From Hominenteromicrobium mulieris (GTDB lineage Bacteria; Bacillota; Clostridia; Oscillospirales; Acutalibacteraceae): DNA of 64,000 bases. The notes under the pieces are model-generated. The model saw nothing but the letters and a program-made list of their open reading frames with translations, did no database searches and was not told where the DNA came from. Positions within the stretch are counted from its first letter, which is position 1. Every line of letters begins with the position of its first letter. Below are positions 33,121 to 42,065 of the stretch, in pieces. Location of the stretch: assembly GCF_020687165.1 (NCBI RefSeq), contig NZ_JAJEQC010000011.1, one strand, 5' to 3'. The position numbers and the translations under genes are program-made.

Positions 33121-33951
33121 ATGAAATACAAAATTGAGAAAAACACCGTGCAGGAGACGCTGATCATTCCGCTGTATGCGAGGAAGGTCTGCTCAGAGCT
33201 GTATCCGAATCTTTATCGGGATGAAACGGCGGTGCAGCTGATCGGTGAGATCGACTATGACTTTTCAGAGGCGGAGAAAAACTCCCGCAGCCTCATGCAG
33301 CGTTTCGGTTCACTGGAGGTGGCCATGCGGCAGAATGACCTTGCTTTTGAGGCGCGGGATTATCTGAAATCTCACCCCAATGCGGCGGTGGTCAATCTGG
33401 GCTGCGGACTGGACAGCACAGGGAGAAGCTGCGATAACGGCAGCTGCAAAATTTACAATCTGGACTTTCCCGATGTGATCGCCGTGCGCAATGAACTGCT
33501 GCCCGCCGGAAAGCGGGAGGAAAGCATCCCTTGTGATTTGAACAATACCGAGTGGTTCCCCCAAATCGATGCCTCCGGCGGCGCGGTGTTCTTTGCCTCC
33601 GGCGTGTTCTACTACTTTTTGACCGAACAGGTCAAGGCTTTGATTCAAAAAATGGCAGACGCTTTTCCCGGCGGCGTGCTGGTATTTGACGCAGCGAACC
33701 GGACGGCGGTAAAGATGATTGCCAAGACATGGCTCAAGAGCGCGAAGATCAAGGATGTGGGCGCGTATTTTGCGGTTTCAGACGCAAAAAGTGAGCTTTC
33801 CCTGTGGGACAGTCGCTTGCAGGTCACCAGCCGGGGCTATATGCTGGGCTACAATGATTTGAAGGACCCGTCCGTCAGCGGCTTTTTCCGTTTTCTCGCC
33901 AGGGTCGGTGACGGAATGATGAAGATGCAGATTGTAAAGATCAACTTTTGA
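33121..33951 (+). CDS. LCM/TcmP-type O-methyltransferase
   Basis: The leucine carboxyl methyltransferase (LCM) superfamily includes enzymes that methylate carboxyl or hydroxyl groups, among them polyketide-tailoring TcmP. The 276-residue product has the family order: VQETLIIPLYARKVCSELYPNLYRD at the N-terminus, motif I VVNLGCGLDSTGRSC (90-104), LDFPDVIAVRNELLP and ASGVFYYFLTEQVKALIQ. It is a different class of methyltransferase from the UbiE-type enzymes in the same operon, so the pathway may methylate distinct groups. A weak GAGATG precedes the ATG. Confidence 0.85.
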   Translation: MKYKIEKNTVQETLIIPLYARKVCSELYPNLYRDETAVQLIGEIDYDFSEAEKNSRSLMQRFGSLEVAMRQNDLAFEARDYLKSHPNAAVVNLGCGLDSTGRSCDNGSCKIYNLDFPDVIAVRNELLPAGKREESIPCDLNNTEWFPQIDASGGAVFFASGVFYYFLTEQVKALIQKMADAFPGGVLVFDAANRTAVKMIAKTWLKSAKIKDVGAYFAVSDAKSELSLWDSRLQVTSRGYMLGYNDLKDPSVSGFFRFLARVGDGMMKMQIVKINF

Positions 33952-33965
33952 AAGAGGCGTTTTGA

Positions 33966-34898
33966 ATGAAACACATCCACTTTGATGTTGAAAGTGATGG
34001 CTTTTACGGCGCGTATTGGGCATGCAAGGACGGCTCGGACTGCGCCGTCATCGCCATGCTCGGCGACGACCCCGAGGATTATATGGCGCGCTCTGCGGTG
34101 AAGTGGCTACTTCGCCTCGGCGTGAACATTTTGACTATGTCGCCTGCAAAAAAGGACTACGGTCATCACAATTATCCTCTTGAACGCATCGAAAAAGCAA
34201 TGGCATGGCTCAAATTACACGGCAACGAAAAAATAGGCATTGCGGGAGCATCAACGACCGGCACGCTCGCCCTGACGGCGGCTTCGCTATTTGATGATAT
34301 CTCTCTGACCATCGCAATGACCCCCAGCGACTTCGTGTGGCAGGGTTTCATGCAGGGCAAAAAGGACGGCTGTAAGGAATGGCCGATCGAGGGCGAATCG
34401 CTCTTTTCCTACAAAGGTAAACCACTACCCTATATGCCGTTTTGCTGTAAGCACCCCGACTATTGGCATATGATCTCGGAGGAGTCCAAACGCACCGGTA
34501 ATATGGTTGCCTCCCGCAAGCTGTTTGACGACTCTGAAGCGGCGCACCCGATTACCGAGGAGGAATTCATAAAAGTCGAGAATATCTGCGGCAAGCTGTT
34601 TCTTGTCGGCGCAGAGGACGACGCACTTTGGGACACCGCAAAATATATCCGCCGCATGGAAAAACGCCTTGCGGAGAAACCGCACTCCTGCGAAGTCGAG
34701 GCGGTCGTATATGAGCACGGCACGCATTTTGTTTTCCCCGACGGTATGCTCACGACCATGCTTCCCGTCGGCTCGGCACTGTTTGTCAAGCTGGCGTTCA
34801 GCGCTGCGAAGAAATATCCCAGGGAGTGTAAAACGGCTCGCATTGACATTGACCGCCGCATGACCCGCGTGATATGCGATTGGAGGGACAAAAAGTGA
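33966..34898 (+). CDS. Alpha/beta hydrolase with BAAT/acyl-CoA-thioesterase-like C-terminal domain
   Basis: The 310-residue product matches the C-terminal catalytic domain of the bile-acid-CoA:amino acid N-acyltransferase/acyl-CoA thioester hydrolase family. It has LLRLGVNILTMSPAKKDYG (start of the fold), the nucleophile region GIAGASTTGTLAL (Ser96 in place of the mammalian Cys), the aspartate in LVGAEDDALW and the histidine in EHGTHFVF. The N-terminal beta domain of the eukaryotic enzymes is absent, as in bacterial forms. Acyl transfer or thioester cleavage is possible. The next gene's GTG overlaps its stop. Confidence 0.78.
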   Translation: MKHIHFDVESDGFYGAYWACKDGSDCAVIAMLGDDPEDYMARSAVKWLLRLGVNILTMSPAKKDYGHHNYPLERIEKAMAWLKLHGNEKIGIAGASTTGTLALTAASLFDDISLTIAMTPSDFVWQGFMQGKKDGCKEWPIEGESLFSYKGKPLPYMPFCCKHPDYWHMISEESKRTGNMVASRKLFDDSEAAHPITEEEFIKVENICGKLFLVGAEDDALWDTAKYIRRMEKRLAEKPHSCEVEAVVYEHGTHFVFPDGMLTTMLPVGSALFVKLAFSAAKKYPRECKTARIDIDRRMTRVICDWRDKK

Positions 34899-35557
34899 CC
34901 TATTTTGGAATGTCTTTCGGCATGTGGACGATGTTTGCAGGCTCATTCCAAAAACAGCTGACGGTTGTATTCGGCTATGATGTCGATACGGCAAAAACCA
35001 TCACGAAAAAAGCAAAGCCGAAATACAGGGAGATCATCTCCGAGCTGCCCGAATTTGAAAAAGGCGACCGGTTCAAGATGAATATCGTCAACTGCGCAAT
35101 GATCGGCGCGTTCGTTCTCTCCATGCCGGAGCGTCCGGATGTGGAGTGGCTGACGGAGTATTACGCAAAATCCATGATGACAAAGCCCATGAAATGGTTC
35201 TGCCAAATGAGCGGAAAGAGCAAATTCACCGAAAAGGACATTGCCGGTATGAAAGCCACCGCCGCGCTGAGAGCCGCTGACCGCAACCCCTACTCGTGGA
35301 ATATGGAGTTTTACGAATACCCCGACGGCAGCGGCTACGAGGGACGCTTCACCAAATGCGGCATCTGTGTGCTGATGAAAAAGCTGGGACTATATGACCT
35401 CACTCCCGCGCTGTGCCGTCTGGACTACACTATGAGCGAGGCGGGCGGCGTGACCGACTTTGTGCGGCAGTACACGCTCGCCTCCGGCGGCCCATACTGC
35501 GACTGCGGGTATAAAAAGAAGGGCTTCATGAAAGCTGGGACGGAGGCAGGACGATAA
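34895..35557 (+). CDS. ATC hydrolase family protein, paralogue 2
   Basis: The 220-residue product carries the family C-terminus as TKCGICVLMKKLGLYDLTPALC, RLDYTMSEAGG and YCDCGYKKK. The first residue of the usual Cys-Pro pair is kept but the Pro is Gly. Start is GTG 34895, eight bases after GGAGGGAC and overlapping the preceding stop (GTGA); the in-frame ATG at 34874 lies ahead of the ribosome binding site. The next ATC gene begins in its last bases, so all are translationally coupled. Confidence 0.8.
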   Translation: MTYFGMSFGMWTMFAGSFQKQLTVVFGYDVDTAKTITKKAKPKYREIISELPEFEKGDRFKMNIVNCAMIGAFVLSMPERPDVEWLTEYYAKSMMTKPMKWFCQMSGKSKFTEKDIAGMKATAALRAADRNPYSWNMEFYEYPDGSGYEGRFTKCGICVLMKKLGLYDLTPALCRLDYTMSEAGGVTDFVRQYTLASGGPYCDCGYKKKGFMKAGTEAGR

Positions 35558-36153
35558 AGGAAACCTATCTCTCCCGTGATTTTCGAGAGACTGCGGCGCA
35601 GTGCTTTCCCTCGCAGGCCAAGGAGCTGAATGCCTTTTTTGATACGCGGTTGAATGTGCTGCTGGCTGAAAATGCAGATGCAAGCAAGGAGAAGCAATAC
35701 CACCTCAAACGGCAAATCTTGCCGGGCATTGCGGCCTACGAGACCTTACAGCGGGTCATGCCGAAAGAGGAGGCGCTGCAAACCGTGCACGGCTATGTGG
35801 AGCGCTTGGCGAGAACGAGCCACAAACAGCTTGCCGCCCTGCTGCACATACCGGGGCTTTACCGCCTTGTTCCCGGCGTTTTCGTCAAATCCACGCGGAG
35901 CGTCTTCGGCCCGGCGGCGGGCTTTGCCCCAAAAGAGCTGCAGGCCGGCAACGGCATATGGCGTGTGGATATGATGAAATGTCCATATCATGACACCTGC
36001 GTGGCATACGGATGTCCTGAGCTGTGCTGCTGCTTTTGCGACAGCGACGACATCAGCTACACCGGTCTTCATCCGAAGCTGATCTGGGAGAGAAGTATGA
36101 CACTGGGGCGTGGAAATGACCGCTGCGATTTCTGCATGAAAACCATAAAATAG
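35554..36153 (+). CDS. ATC hydrolase family protein, paralogue 3, with ATA in the start position
   Basis: The frame KETYLSRDFRETAAQCFPSQ... continues to MKCPYHDTCVAYG, CCCFCDSDD and RCDFCMKTIK, which is the family's cysteine pattern with extra cysteines. There is no normal start codon at the expected place: GGAGG (35542-35546) is followed seven bases later by ATA, inside ATAA where the other coupled genes have ATGA or GTGA. A G-to-A change would keep the upstream stop and destroy the start. The next possible start, TTG 35650, would remove 32 residues and has no ribosome binding site. Translation from AUA at low level, or a start-loss pseudogene, are the options. Confidence 0.65.
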   Translation: MKETYLSRDFRETAAQCFPSQAKELNAFFDTRLNVLLAENADASKEKQYHLKRQILPGIAAYETLQRVMPKEEALQTVHGYVERLARTSHKQLAALLHIPGLYRLVPGVFVKSTRSVFGPAAGFAPKELQAGNGIWRVDMMKCPYHDTCVAYGCPELCCCFCDSDDISYTGLHPKLIWERSMTLGRGNDRCDFCMKTIK

Positions 36154-36163
36154 ATGCACAGGA

Positions 36164-36874
36164 ATGAACAAGTTGAAGAAGGAAGAAAAGAAACCGTTTA
36201 TCCAATGCTATATTCTTGGCGCAATCGGCGGGATATTGATGGCTGCCGGCGATTGGCTGCTGGGATGCGTTCCGCTGCAGAAGACGGACACCGGAATATT
36301 CAACAGAGCCTGTTATCTGTCCGGCGCCTACGCCTTGTGGAAGCCTGCATTGGTCGTCGGAATGGGAGCGCTTGGGTGCTTCCTCTACTCCTTCATGGTG
36401 ACGGCACTGAATACGGATATTGACGCAAGGTATACGAGAACAAAAGCTATCCAGTATTTTTGCGGGTTATTTACGGTTGTGGTAGCCTTGTCGATCCATC
36501 TCTGGGCGGCTACTCTGGCGTGGTTTTCCACCTATCTGGGGCCGCGTATCGGAGCGGAGGCCGCCATCACAGCGGTCACAGCCTATCAGGATGACATGCT
36601 CCCCGCAATCCTCCCCATGTATGTTCCGATGCTATTGGTTTTTGGTATCCATTTTGTGATGCTGCTTGTCGGTAAAACCCGTTATCCCAGGTGGATGCTC
36701 GTTTTCCATCCGGTCACATGGAATCTTCTGCTGGTTGCTGTTCCTGATATTGCACAGGCCATGCAGGTGCCGACAGCCACATGGATGTCCGTAATGAGCC
36801 AGAGCAGCACGAACAGCGCCATCGTGATCTGGTGCATCGCGACTGCAGCTTATGAGAGAAGTCACACTCAATAA
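36164..36874 (+). CDS. Membrane protein with about six TM segments (DUF6796-like)
   Basis: The 236-residue product has hydrophobic segments at about 13-33, 58-80, 97-120, 145-170, 180-195 and 210-230, with short loops. The arrangement and the WMSVMSQSSTNSAIVIW segment resemble uncharacterised proteins labelled DUF6796; I am not certain of the family and no transport motif is visible. A weak CAGGA precedes the ATG. It is located between an ATC hydrolase and a membrane-anchored methyltransferase, and may carry an intermediate or a signal across the membrane. Confidence 0.6.
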   Translation: MNKLKKEEKKPFIQCYILGAIGGILMAAGDWLLGCVPLQKTDTGIFNRACYLSGAYALWKPALVVGMGALGCFLYSFMVTALNTDIDARYTRTKAIQYFCGLFTVVVALSIHLWAATLAWFSTYLGPRIGAEAAITAVTAYQDDMLPAILPMYVPMLLVFGIHFVMLLVGKTRYPRWMLVFHPVTWNLLLVAVPDIAQAMQVPTATWMSVMSQSSTNSAIVIWCIATAAYERSHTQ

Positions 36875-36889
36875 AAAGGAGTCTTGAAT

Positions 36890-37681
36890 ATGAAGCCTGA
36901 CTACAAAAACTGGATTCCCAAGGGAATGCTGGTTTCGCTCATCGCGGGAACGGTGCTGTCCTTTACGCTGCTGCTGGTTTTTGGCGTATTCGGCGTCTGT
37001 GTGAGCGGAAAGCTGCGCGTCGTGCTGGGAGTGGTGTTCGGCATTGCCTTTGTCGTTTGTGCAAAGTACACCCAGTGGTGCGTGTATGCCTATCGGGTCT
37101 TTTCCTATGACGGCGAGCGCAAGCTCTCAAAGCAGATCATTGACGGCACGGCGGAGCATATCACGCTGCCGGAGGGCGGTGTGGGACTGGACATCGGCTG
37201 CGGCAGCGGTGTGCTGACCATTGCCTGCGCAAAGCGCAATCCCCAGGGAAAAATGATCGGTATCGACCGCTGGGGCAAGGAATACGCCTCCTTCAGCCTG
37301 CCGCTGTGCGAAAAAAACGCCGCTGCGGAGGGCGTGAAAAACGCTTCGTTCCGGCGTGGAAACGCCGTGAAGCTGGATTTCCCCGACGAGAGCTTCGACG
37401 CGGTGACCAGCAACTATGTCTATCATAATATCACGGGAAAGGACAAGCAGCAGCTTCTGCTGGAAACGCTGCGCGTGCTGAAAAAGGGCGGAACATTTGC
37501 TATCCATGACCTGATGTCACCCCGCAGATACGGCGATATGCAGGCGTTTGTCCAAAAGCTCATGGACATGGGCTATGAGCGCGTGGAGCTGATGGACACG
37601 GCCGACGGCAGCTTTATGACATCGAAGGAAGCCGGACACCTGATGCTTCACGGCTCAACATTGCTGGTGGGAAGAAAGTAA
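36890..37681 (+). CDS. Membrane-anchored SAM-dependent methyltransferase
   Basis: Two N-terminal membrane segments (about 13-38 and 43-60) precede a cytoplasmic class I methyltransferase with motif I GLDIGCGSGV (99-108), GIDRWG, FDAVTSNYVYHNITGKDKQQLLLETLRVLKKGGTFAIHDLM and the C-terminal LMLHGSTLLVGRK. The membrane tether suggests a substrate at the membrane, such as a lipid or an imported ligand. ATG 36890 follows AAGGAG at an eight-base distance. Confidence 0.85.
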   Translation: MKPDYKNWIPKGMLVSLIAGTVLSFTLLLVFGVFGVCVSGKLRVVLGVVFGIAFVVCAKYTQWCVYAYRVFSYDGERKLSKQIIDGTAEHITLPEGGVGLDIGCGSGVLTIACAKRNPQGKMIGIDRWGKEYASFSLPLCEKNAAAEGVKNASFRRGNAVKLDFPDESFDAVTSNYVYHNITGKDKQQLLLETLRVLKKGGTFAIHDLMSPRRYGDMQAFVQKLMDMGYERVELMDTADGSFMTSKEAGHLMLHGSTLLVGRK

Positions 37682-37684
37682 TCG

Positions 37685-37858
37685 GCGCGGCATCATGGAA
37701 AGCTGATCTCCGCACAGTTTGACAGCTACCGCCGGAGCATGGCGGAATGTACCGACCGCAAGACTGCCGGGCTATATATGGACGCGACGATGGTCTATCA
37801 CTTCGGCGGCTGGGCTGCGTTCCTTAAGCCTGTAAATAAATCACGGGAGGAAAAGTGA
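37685..37858 (+). pseudogene. C-terminal fragment of an unidentified gene
   Basis: The frame encodes HHGKLISAQFDSYRRSMAEC, then KTAGLYMDATMVYHFGGWAAF, and ends KPVNKSREEK at TGA 37858. There is no start codon with a ribosome binding site; an ATG at 37739 is internal. It looks like the tail of a former cluster gene, possibly another methyltransferase, of which the front has been deleted. Its last bases supply the GGGAGG ribosome binding site for the next gene. Confidence 0.45.
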
Positions 37859-37859
37859 T

Positions 37860-38486
37860 ATGAAATACAACGATTTTTATTTCTGGATGTTCAAAAGCCC
37901 GATGAAAAAGGTTCTGGCAGAGAAGTACGGCAGGGAATATGCCGCCGACATTATGAAAAAGAGCAAAAAAGTCTATCGTGAACTGGTCGGGAAAGCTGCC
38001 GACATTGGTGACGACAACCCAATGGCATACAACGAGCTGTTTGCACTCGCCTTTGTCGCACCTTACATAGCAAGCGGGAAGAAGATCCCCCCGGAGACGG
38101 TGCAGGAGATGATGCGGCGTTCGCTTTACCACATCAAGTGGTATTTTGCGAAAACCGACCTGAACACCGATAAGGGCAAGGCAGAGAACAAAAAGAGCAT
38201 CGTGAAGTATGTCAAGTGGTACACGCCGGAAAAGGAAAAACAATATCCGACATCGTTCAAAGTGGACTTTGAGGGACAGCCTCATGAAGGAGCTTGCTAC
38301 TACCGCATCACCCGCTGCCCCATCTGCGCCTATGCGGAAAAGCTGGGCGTTTCCGAGTTGATGCCGCTGTTCTGCGAGTTGGACGAGGTGATGATCACAC
38401 TCCAGCACGGCGTGCTGCACAGAAAGCAGGCGTTGGCAAACGGCGGAGAATTCTGCGACTATTACATTACAGGAAACAGAGAATAA
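37860..38486 (+). CDS. ATC hydrolase family protein, paralogue 4
   Basis: The 208-residue product has the family C-terminus as TRCPICAYAEKLG, MPLFCELDEVMI, VLHRKQALANGGEFCDYYITG, and the N-terminal helices MFKSPMKKVLAEKYG. It keeps the Cys-Pro pair and the FC-x-LD motif, so it is the best-preserved paralogue along with number 1. ATG 37860 follows GGGAGGAAAAGTGAT. It is the last gene of the plus-strand operon and is closed by a strong terminator. Confidence 0.8.
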   Translation: MKYNDFYFWMFKSPMKKVLAEKYGREYAADIMKKSKKVYRELVGKAADIGDDNPMAYNELFALAFVAPYIASGKKIPPETVQEMMRRSLYHIKWYFAKTDLNTDKGKAENKKSIVKYVKWYTPEKEKQYPTSFKVDFEGQPHEGACYYRITRCPICAYAEKLGVSELMPLFCELDEVMITLQHGVLHRKQALANGGEFCDYYITGNRE

Positions 38487-38489
38487 ACG

Positions 38490-38530
38490 AAGAAGCTCGT
38501 ATCGGTCAATAGCTGATACGAGCTTCTTTT
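38490..38530. terminator. Bidirectional terminator between the two operons
   Basis: AAGAAGCTCGTATC and GATACGAGCTTCTT form a 14-pair stem with T-rich flank on the plus strand and A-rich flank on the other side. It separates the enzyme operon from the convergent transport operon. Confidence 0.85.
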
Positions 38531-38553
38531 CATATTTTTTAGATTGTGTTTCT

Positions 38554-40287
38554 TCAGACCTTCCACCCGGCGGCCTGCTTGCGCTCCACCACGAAGCGGC
38601 GGTAGAGCCCGTCAACAGCAACCAGCTCGTCATGCGTGCCCTGCTGGATGATCTCGCCGTGTTCGACAACGAATATTTTGTCGGCATTGCGCACGGTTTT
38701 CAGCCGGTGAGCGATCATGATGACCGTCTTATCGTGGGTCAATTCCGCAACGGCCTCCATCAGCTCCTTTTCATTTTCGGGGTCAACATTGGCAGTGGCT
38801 TCGTCCAGAATGATGATTGGTGCGTCCTTCATAATCGCCCGGGCAATGGAAATGCGCTGCCGCTCGCCGCCGGAGAGCGTTGCACCGCCCTCGCCGATAA
38901 CAGTGTCAAAGCCGTCCGGCAGCGCCATGATAAAGTCGCAGCACCGCGCCTTCTTTGCTGCAGCCTTTACCTCCTCCATGGAGGCATCGGGCTTTCCGAA
39001 GCGGATATTGTTGGCGATGGTGTCCGAGAACAGATAGGTCCGCTGAAACACAAAGGAGAAATTGCGGATGAGGCTGTCGTAGCTGTACTCCCGCACATCC
39101 CGTCCGCCGAGGCGCACGCTGCCGGACTGCACATCCCAGAACCTCGCCATAAGATTGCAGAGGGTTGTTTTACCACTTCCTGAGGGGCCGACGATGGCGA
39201 CGGTGGTTTTCTCCGGAATCGTCAACGACACATCTTGCAGAATGGGCTTGCTGTCGTAGGAGAAGTTTACATGAGACAGAGCAATGTCCTCCCGCTCCGG
39301 CGACAGTTCCTCCCCGTCAATATCCATGGGCTCTACACGCAGAATCGCGTTTGCCTTGTCCACACCAATATCGATAGAACGGAACAGGGACGAAAAGCTC
39401 CCGGCTGAGTCCAGCTGCTCAAAGAGAATGAAGGAGCAGATCAGCATCAAAAGGCAGTTTGTAAGCTCCATAGTGCCGCCGAAGTAAAAGCCGATGGCAG
39501 CGGTGCAGACGGCAACGCCGGTGAGCTTGTTGACGATGAACTGCGCCAGCATATAAAGAACAGACGGCAGCTCCATGGCGAAGGAAGCCTTGCGGGCTTC
39601 CTCCACAGCGCCGTGTACCTGCGTGGCAGAGTCGTGAGTCAGGTCAAAATTCTTGACCTCGGCGATGCCCTGCACATATTCCAGCACCTTGGACACAAGC
39701 CGTTCGTCGGCATTGAATTTTCGCTGCGCCAGCGATTGCTCTGCCCGCTGCATGGCAGCGTTGACGGCGAAGAACATCAGCAGTCCCACCAGTGTTATAA
39801 GCCCCATGCGCCAGTCGAACAGGAACATCATGACCGCGATGATGCCGGAGGTCAGGAAGCCCCTCGTTGTGACCATGACCACCCGTGTGGCAATGTTGGC
39901 CATGTTCTCCATGGTGTTGGTGGTGACGGAGGTCACCTCACCCAGGCTGTTGTCGTTGAACCAGCCCATAGGCAGATACCGCAGATGCTCGGCAATCTCA
40001 ATTCGCTTGTTGGCGCAGGCACGGTAGCCTGCACGGGTCTGGAGCATAGTGGCCTTCATATTGATGGCAATCGTAATGATCAATGAGATTACGATAATGC
40101 CGAGGCTCGTCCAGAGCGTCGGCATAGTGACATTTTTAGTGAGTAGCGCCTGAATGACGATGGCAGCGGCAGGAATACGCATGGCGGAGCAGATGGCGCT
40201 GATCACGCCCAGCCAGATGGATGTCATAAACAGCCTGCGGTTGTCCGCCCCGCAGAAGGCAAAAAACTTTTTCAGTGTCTTGAGCAT
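38554..40287 (-). CDS. ABC half-transporter with fused ATPase (IrtB/YbtQ-like)
   Basis: A six-segment exporter-type membrane domain (about 1-310) is fused to an ATPase with Walker A GPSGSGKTTL, signature LSGGERQRISIARAI, Walker B IIILDEATANVDPENE and the H-loop IAHRL. Exporter-fold pairs of this type export many compounds, but the YbtPQ/IrtAB branch imports ferric siderophores. This gene's partner overlaps it by three bases, and the two sit with an MptD-type ECF component, which is why I favour import of a metal complex. ATG 40287 follows GGGGAGGTGGCATA. It is the last gene of its operon. Confidence 0.85.
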   Translation of the reverse strand: MLKTLKKFFAFCGADNRRLFMTSIWLGVISAICSAMRIPAAAIVIQALLTKNVTMPTLWTSLGIIVISLIITIAINMKATMLQTRAGYRACANKRIEIAEHLRYLPMGWFNDNSLGEVTSVTTNTMENMANIATRVVMVTTRGFLTSGIIAVMMFLFDWRMGLITLVGLLMFFAVNAAMQRAEQSLAQRKFNADERLVSKVLEYVQGIAEVKNFDLTHDSATQVHGAVEEARKASFAMELPSVLYMLAQFIVNKLTGVAVCTAAIGFYFGGTMELTNCLLMLICSFILFEQLDSAGSFSSLFRSIDIGVDKANAILRVEPMDIDGEELSPEREDIALSHVNFSYDSKPILQDVSLTIPEKTTVAIVGPSGSGKTTLCNLMARFWDVQSGSVRLGGRDVREYSYDSLIRNFSFVFQRTYLFSDTIANNIRFGKPDASMEEVKAAAKKARCCDFIMALPDGFDTVIGEGGATLSGGERQRISIARAIMKDAPIIILDEATANVDPENEKELMEAVAELTHDKTVIMIAHRLKTVRNADKIFVVEHGEIIQQGTHDELVAVDGLYRRFVVERKQAAGWKV

Positions 40288-42044
40288 TATGCCACCTCCC
40301 CATCGTCTTTGACGCTGATGTGGGCTTCCCACATGGTTTGATAAAGCGGGCAGGAGGCAAGCAGCTCCGACTGTGTGCCGGTGGCTTCGATCTTGCCGTG
40401 ATTCACGACAATGATCTGATCGGCATCGGCGATGGTAGACAGGCGGTGGGCGATGACCAGCAGCGTCTTACCCCGTACCAGCTTTGCCAGTGCCGACTGG
40501 ATGACCGCCTCGTTCTCCGGGTCAGTGTAGGAGGTGGCCTCGTCCAGAATGACAATGGGTGCATCCTTCAGCATGGCACGGGCAATGGAGATGCGCTGCC
40601 GTTCGCCGCCGGAGAGGTGTCCGCCGGAGGCACCGCATATGGTCTGATAGCCGTTTTCAAGCCCCATGATGAACTCGTGGCAGCCGCATTTTTTCGCCGC
40701 ATCGATGACCTCCTCGTCGGTTGCGCCCTTTTTGCCCATGCGAATATTGTCCATGACAGAAAGGTCAAAGAGGTAGTTGTCCTGGGATACATAGGCGATG
40801 CGCTTTGTGCACTCCGCCAGCGGCAGCGTGCGAATGTCCACGCCGCCCAGCTCGATAGAGCCGTCCTTCACGTCCCAAAGGGAGGCGATAAGCCGGGCGA
40901 TGGTGGACTTTCCGCTGCCGGAGGGGCCCACAAGAGCATTGACTGTCCCCGGGGCAATGTGTAGATTGACTCCGTGCAGTACCTCCTTGTCGTGATAGGC
41001 AAAGCGGACATCTTTCAGCTCGATGGAGTTGTCCGCAGGCAGCTTTTCCGCACTTTCCGGGCGCTGCATATCTTCGCCGGACAGCACCTCCGCTACCTCG
41101 CCGACGATGGTCGTGACCTGTGCGATGTCGTCGGTGTAGGAGAAGGCGGTGATCAGCGGCTGCATAACACCGAACGAAAGCACGATGATCGCCAGAAATG
41201 TTTCTGCCGACAGTGTACCGCGCATGTAAAGCAGGCAGCCCACCGGCAGGATGCCGAGAAGCGTTGAAGGGAGTATCGCCATTCCGGCTACCTGCCCGAA
41301 CAAACTTCCCCGCATCCAGTCGATGAAGCAGTCCGCGCCCTCTTTTGCGGCGGAGACGAACTTAGCGTAGCTGGTCTTGGACTGGCCGAAGGCCTTGATG
41401 ACCTCAATGCCGCTGATGTACTCCACAGCCGTGTCGTTGAGTGCCTTCGTCGCAGTGACCGTGCGCCGGAACTTCTCGTTATAGCCGCTGAACATGGACG
41501 CGAAGCAGCCAATGCCCAGCGGCACGACGATCAACATGGAAAGCCCCATGCGCCAGTCCTCGATAAACAGCAGCACCAGCACCGCCAGCGCGCCCACAAT
41601 GTTGGCTGTCATCTCCGGCAGCAAATGGGCAAGAGTGGTTTCAATGGAGTCCACGCGCTCGACGATAATGTTCTTATAGGAGCCAGAGGAATGGTCCAGC
41701 ACCGTGCCAAGGGGCAACGTGGCCAGCTTATCCAGCAGCCGTGTGCGGGTATTGGCCAGCACATGGAAGGTGGCGTGATGGGAGAGGGATGTGGACACGC
41801 TGTGCAGCACATAGCGCAGCACCCAGCAGCCCGCCATCCACGCGCAGAGCGTCAGGCAGTACGACAGCTCCGCCGTGCCGCTGATCAGCGCGGTAATGAT
41901 CCGAATGATGATGAAATACGGCGCAAGGGAGCAGGCAACGCCCAGCAGCGCCGTAAGGACGCTCAAAGCGTACTCGCCGTACCGCCCTTTTGCCAGCTCT
42001 GCCAGCCATGAGGCGGCAGAGCGCTTTGGCTCAATTTCTTTCAT
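40287..42044 (-). CDS. ABC half-transporter with fused ATPase (IrtA/YbtP-like)
   Basis: The 585-residue product has the same exporter-fold architecture: six membrane segments, Walker A GPSGSGKSTI, Q-loop in YVSQDNYLFD, signature HLSGGERQRISIARAM, Walker B IVILDEATSYTDPENE and IAHRLSTI. It differs throughout from the following gene, as expected of the two halves of a heterodimer. The Walker B is followed by Ser-Tyr rather than Ala-Asn, a small asymmetry between halves. The N-terminus lacks the extra siderophore-reductase domain seen in mycobacterial IrtA. It lies 21 bases after the MptD gene. Confidence 0.85.
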   Translation of the reverse strand: MKEIEPKRSAASWLAELAKGRYGEYALSVLTALLGVACSLAPYFIIIRIITALISGTAELSYCLTLCAWMAGCWVLRYVLHSVSTSLSHHATFHVLANTRTRLLDKLATLPLGTVLDHSSGSYKNIIVERVDSIETTLAHLLPEMTANIVGALAVLVLLFIEDWRMGLSMLIVVPLGIGCFASMFSGYNEKFRRTVTATKALNDTAVEYISGIEVIKAFGQSKTSYAKFVSAAKEGADCFIDWMRGSLFGQVAGMAILPSTLLGILPVGCLLYMRGTLSAETFLAIIVLSFGVMQPLITAFSYTDDIAQVTTIVGEVAEVLSGEDMQRPESAEKLPADNSIELKDVRFAYHDKEVLHGVNLHIAPGTVNALVGPSGSGKSTIARLIASLWDVKDGSIELGGVDIRTLPLAECTKRIAYVSQDNYLFDLSVMDNIRMGKKGATDEEVIDAAKKCGCHEFIMGLENGYQTICGASGGHLSGGERQRISIARAMLKDAPIVILDEATSYTDPENEAVIQSALAKLVRGKTLLVIAHRLSTIADADQIIVVNHGKIEATGTQSELLASCPLYQTMWEAHISVKDDGEVA

Positions 42045-42065
42045 GGTGAACTCCTTTCGACTGCA

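Noticed and set aside
38554..42044. A multidrug exporter pair
   Set aside because: The exporter fold alone would allow it, but the operon with MptD, the ECF fusion and the shared metal-box-like dyad favours import of a metal complex; this remains an inference and is flagged as such.
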